In this document: positions 15,801-16,857 of the stretch, in pieces
Layout: each line of letters opens with the position of its first letter
How positions within the stretch are numbered: position 1 is the stretch's first letter
NCBI GenBank assembly: GCA_038231575.1
Contig: JBBRLB010000130.1
Span: 1-16,857 of the forward strand
DNA length: 16,857 nucleotides
From: CAITWF01 sp038231575
GTDB taxonomy: Bacteria; Verrucomicrobiota; Verrucomicrobiia; Opitutales; Opitutaceae
Direction: 5' to 3'
Program-made: the position numbers and the translations under genes
Notes under the pieces: model-generated
What the model saw: the letters and a program-made list of their open reading frames with translations, nothing else
Database searches by the model: none
What the model was told of the DNA's origin: nothing

Positions 15801-16614
15801 CGTATTGGCGGCGGAAAAGATCGCGCGACGGTTTGCGCTCGAACTGGCGGTTGTCGTAGAGCACGGCGCCGTAAACGGATAACATGTCCTTGATGATCGT
15901 GCGGTTGACGGCGAGCGACGAGCGGTAGGATCCGTTTTGATCGCCGCGCAGGACGACTTCGGCGGTGTTCTTGTTGAGCGTGGCCTGGGCGACCGTCTGG
16001 TTGACGATGCCGGAGGGCGAGCCGAGACCGAAGAGGAGCGAGTTGGGGCCGCGCGTGATTTCGACCGACTGGAGATTATAGGAATCGAAAGGGATGCGGC
16101 TGTTGGTTGGATAGTTGTCGAGCGCGGCGTCCGGAGCCGCGATGCCGCGCACGCGGTTCGATTGGGCGTTGGTCGTGGTGTCGCCGTTGTTGCCCAGCGA
16201 GTAACCCCCGATCGTGTCCTTGGCGGTGCCGCGATCCGTGATCACGGGTGTGTAACTGCCTGAGCCCTCGGTGCCGGCTTCATACTTGAACACATCGTTG
16301 ATGTCGACCGAGCCAGTGTCCTCCATCTGTTGCTTTGTCACGACGGTGATGGACGCGGCGAGATCGCCGATGTTCGTGTTGAGGCGGGAGCCGGCGAGCG
16401 TATTTTCGGCGAAATAGCCGGAGTCCTTTTCGCTCTTCACCGTGAACGGCGAAAGCTCGACGACGTCTTTTTCCGCCGGCTTTTCCGGCGACGGCTTGGC
16501 CTGGGCCACGGCTTGGGCGCGAGCCGCAGGCGTGACCAGAAAACTCAGGGTCAACAACGCCCACGCCGAGACGGCGAGAGCGGATCGAGACGACAGGGGA
16601 CGGGGTGTATTCAT
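12868..16614 (-). CDS. TonB-dependent outer-membrane receptor
   Basis: A 1248-aa receptor for energy-driven import of large substrates across the outer membrane. A signal peptide (about 1-33, ending PAARA) is followed by a Pro/Lys-rich linker and VVELSPFTV (51-59), a probable TonB-box region. The plug domain runs from about 70 to 210, with SITVVTKQQMEDTG and the conserved VEITRGPNSLLFGLGSPSGIVN. The rest is the beta barrel, ending in the aromatic TSKFTF expected of an outer-membrane protein. There is no N-terminal carboxypeptidase-like domain. ATG 16614 is preferred over a TTG at 16626; CTCCACC precedes it. It is divergent from a LacI-type gene and ends at an intrinsic terminator. Fucosylated glycan fragments are a plausible but unproven substrate given the fucosidase operon downstream. 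Confidence 0.95.
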   Translation of the reverse strand: MNTPRPLSSRSALAVSAWALLTLSFLVTPAARAQAVAQAKPSPEKPAEKDVVELSPFTVKSEKDSGYFAENTLAGSRLNTNIGDLAASITVVTKQQMEDTGSVDINDVFKYEAGTEGSGSYTPVITDRGTAKDTIGGYSLGNNGDTTTNAQSNRVRGIAAPDAALDNYPTNSRIPFDSYNLQSVEITRGPNSLLFGLGSPSGIVNQTVAQATLNKNTAEVVLRGDQNGSYRSSLAVNRTIIKDMLSVYGAVLYDNRQFERKPSRDLFRRQYGALTFKPFSKTVIRGFAENYQNDANRPNFLTPRDFVTPWFQAGRPAYDPTTRTVTILDTGRQIGPFVSNTNSPGYVAGSILGAGAPSTYFLPTTPANTTLNPQFVQGINFEDTGRPIRLINGGASVDFFQRNPLVAGVNYPTAQTNPATATTSLAALGWVAQDPRYLLLDRQWSSSTYSFPVAVANPAFPTQTYAVVNGGLYGNYQLPAVTNKAIYNWRKYNIAQTNFARTRSSNYNLELEQQITPDLFFSAGWLRQDIESTENYTMGQLTGNTISVDTNQKLPDGRVNPYFGLPFISEGVGGGLDTFYNPQTDDNYRAMLAYDLDLKKDHGFLSFLGRHRLLALWTGQDSKRAIERWRNGFVDGDADAKLRYITNLTLAGQQKALSTALMRKYYLADPGQAQGVVTHASGFYGNQGFDRPVTSQVQVYNYGTGQFQKDTIVEQALFSSAGSFRTQREVRSWTLAAQSHFWDDRLVTTVGWRHDKYRARITTPGALSDVNGVVYEPALTNAQLFSNNSTGIINHDLVMSRWWRWDELSGNTKTYGGAFRPLRGTAIVKSIAGDSGPASELLNGLTLYYNQSENFNPPATFQTDYFKKPLPKPTGKGKDGGFGFNLFNNKLVARINWYDTQTQSERTGSAGTLLGRLAYSDTTTGIPWASAVQRIRNGIAAGRTLAQITSTPLWNTDAVNNVSDAANQQKIYDLIHLPLNYYSGVAVGGTQDSKAKGMEVQLTYNPSNNWTLKFTADKQKTSYVNVVPQYDTWLAARLPAWSQQNVAAEIPDFTAAGNPDGVVRKWSLKNFWSGYGFVNVAQAENTDGNTSPQGYFNNVVVSQVALAKALEGVTAADQRQYHASFLTNYRFGEGRLKGFSLGGSERWESRAAIGFLGRVNDPVNAPGVLNFADPSKPVYDSGNYYTDLWIAYGRKIFGEKIGWKIQLNVNNVTEGGRLTPTAVNFDGKPWSYRIIDPRQFVLTSKFTF

Positions 16615-16745
16615 GGTGGAGATCAATTCTGGTTAAGAAAGGCGCGCCGCCAAGGGGTCGCGCGCACGTATCGGGGTAGGGTTGGCCAAAGAATCGGAAA
16701 TCGAGGCTTGCCATAGCAACGGATCGGAGTGCTTGACAGTCAGGC
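16615..16745. promoter_or_regulatory. Divergent intergenic region with candidate operator palindromes
   Basis: The 131 bp between the receptor and the LacI-type gene must hold both promoters. Two small palindromes stand out: TTGGCCAA (16682-16689) and TTGC-CATA-GCAA (16708-16719), centred 28 bp apart. Either could be a LacI-type operator half or whole site. A TTGACA at 16733-16738 looks like a -35 box but is too close to the regulator start to serve it. I could not assign convincing -35/-10 pairs for either direction. Confidence 0.4.
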
Positions 16746-16857
16746 GTGAAGCCCGGTTCCACTCCACCCACCATCCGTTCGCTTGCCCGTGCGCTGGGTC
16801 TTTCGCACACCACGGTGTCAGATGCGCTCCGCGGCCGGGGTCGCGTCGACCCCGCCA
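16746..16857 (+). CDS. LacI-family transcriptional regulator, N-terminal fragment (cut by window edge)
   Basis: Thirty-seven codons are visible from GTG 16746. After a short lead (KPGSTPP) the sequence TIRSLARALGLSHTTVSDAL continues with RGRGRVDPA. This is the helix-turn-helix and start of the hinge of LacI/GalR proteins: T-I-x-x-L-A, then L-S-x-T-T-V-S in the recognition helix, then L-R-G. An in-frame stop at 16734-16736 (TGA) leaves GTG 16746 as the only start that includes the helix-turn-helix. The ligand-binding domain is outside the window. Divergent orientation from the receptor gene suggests that it controls that gene and perhaps the catabolic operon in response to a sugar. Confidence 0.85.
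   Translation, partial: MKPGSTPPTIRSLARALGLSHTTVSDALRGRGRVDPA

Noticed and set aside
13249..15882. Open frame of 877 codons on the plus strand opposite the receptor gene
   Set aside because: It is antisense to a clearly real receptor with signal peptide, plug motifs and terminal aromatic residue. Its translation is a patternless mix rich in R, E, G, A and V, as expected of a GC-rich shadow frame.
16733..16738. TTGACA as a -35 box for the LacI-type gene
   Set aside because: It lies only about 8 nt before the GTG start, so a -10 at normal spacing would fall inside the coding region.
1..16857. CRISPR arrays, tRNA or rRNA genes
   Set aside because: I saw no spaced direct repeats, cloverleaf-like sequences or rRNA-like conserved stretches. 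Gaps between genes are all under 160 bp.

Overview
This 16.9 kb, GC-rich window most likely comes from the Verrucomicrobiota, family Opitutaceae or close kin. The main clue is the TonB-dependent receptor, whose mature N-terminus carries the VELSPFTV...DSGYFAENTLAGSRL signature that I associate with the large receptor families of that group. Several host genes start without a clear Shine-Dalgarno sequence. Apart from a partial LacI-type regulator at the right edge, every gene I accept lies on the minus strand, so the biological order runs from right to left.

Layout in direction of transcription: (a) 16746-16857 (+), the first 37 codons of a LacI-family regulator, divergent from (b) a 1248-aa TonB-dependent outer-membrane receptor (16614-12868), which ends at a clear intrinsic terminator (about 12793-12823). 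(c) A TMTC-like multi-pass membrane protein with C-terminal TPRs (12761-11010) and a small lipoprotein (10942-10526). (d) A tightly packed run of eight genes: secreted GH29 alpha-L-fucosidase, aldo/keto reductase close to L-galactose/L-fucose dehydrogenases, zinc-dependent MDR dehydrogenase, MFS transporter, rhamnonate-dehydratase-like enolase-superfamily enzyme, FAH-superfamily (AraD1/GguC-like) enzyme, beta-hydroxyacid dehydrogenase and a second MFS transporter. Several junctions are 4-nt overlaps or 1-3 nt gaps, as expected of a translationally coupled operon. (e) An IS481-family insertion sequence (1-875, running off the left edge), inserted at a CTAG site 39 bp past the last transporter gene.

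Taken together, (d) reads as a non-phosphorylating, oxidative route for L-fucose: fucosidase releases L-fucose; the aldo/keto reductase oxidises it to the lactone; after ring opening the enolase-superfamily enzyme dehydrates the aldonate; the zinc dehydrogenase oxidises the 2-keto-3-deoxy acid at C4; and the FAH enzyme cleaves the 2,4-diketo acid to pyruvate and lactate. A lactonase is not visible here. The receptor and LacI regulator are plausible uptake and control partners, although a terminator and two unrelated-looking genes lie between them and the catabolic run. Substrate assignments are inferences from family and context. The sequence itself shows the families, active-site motifs and gene spacing.
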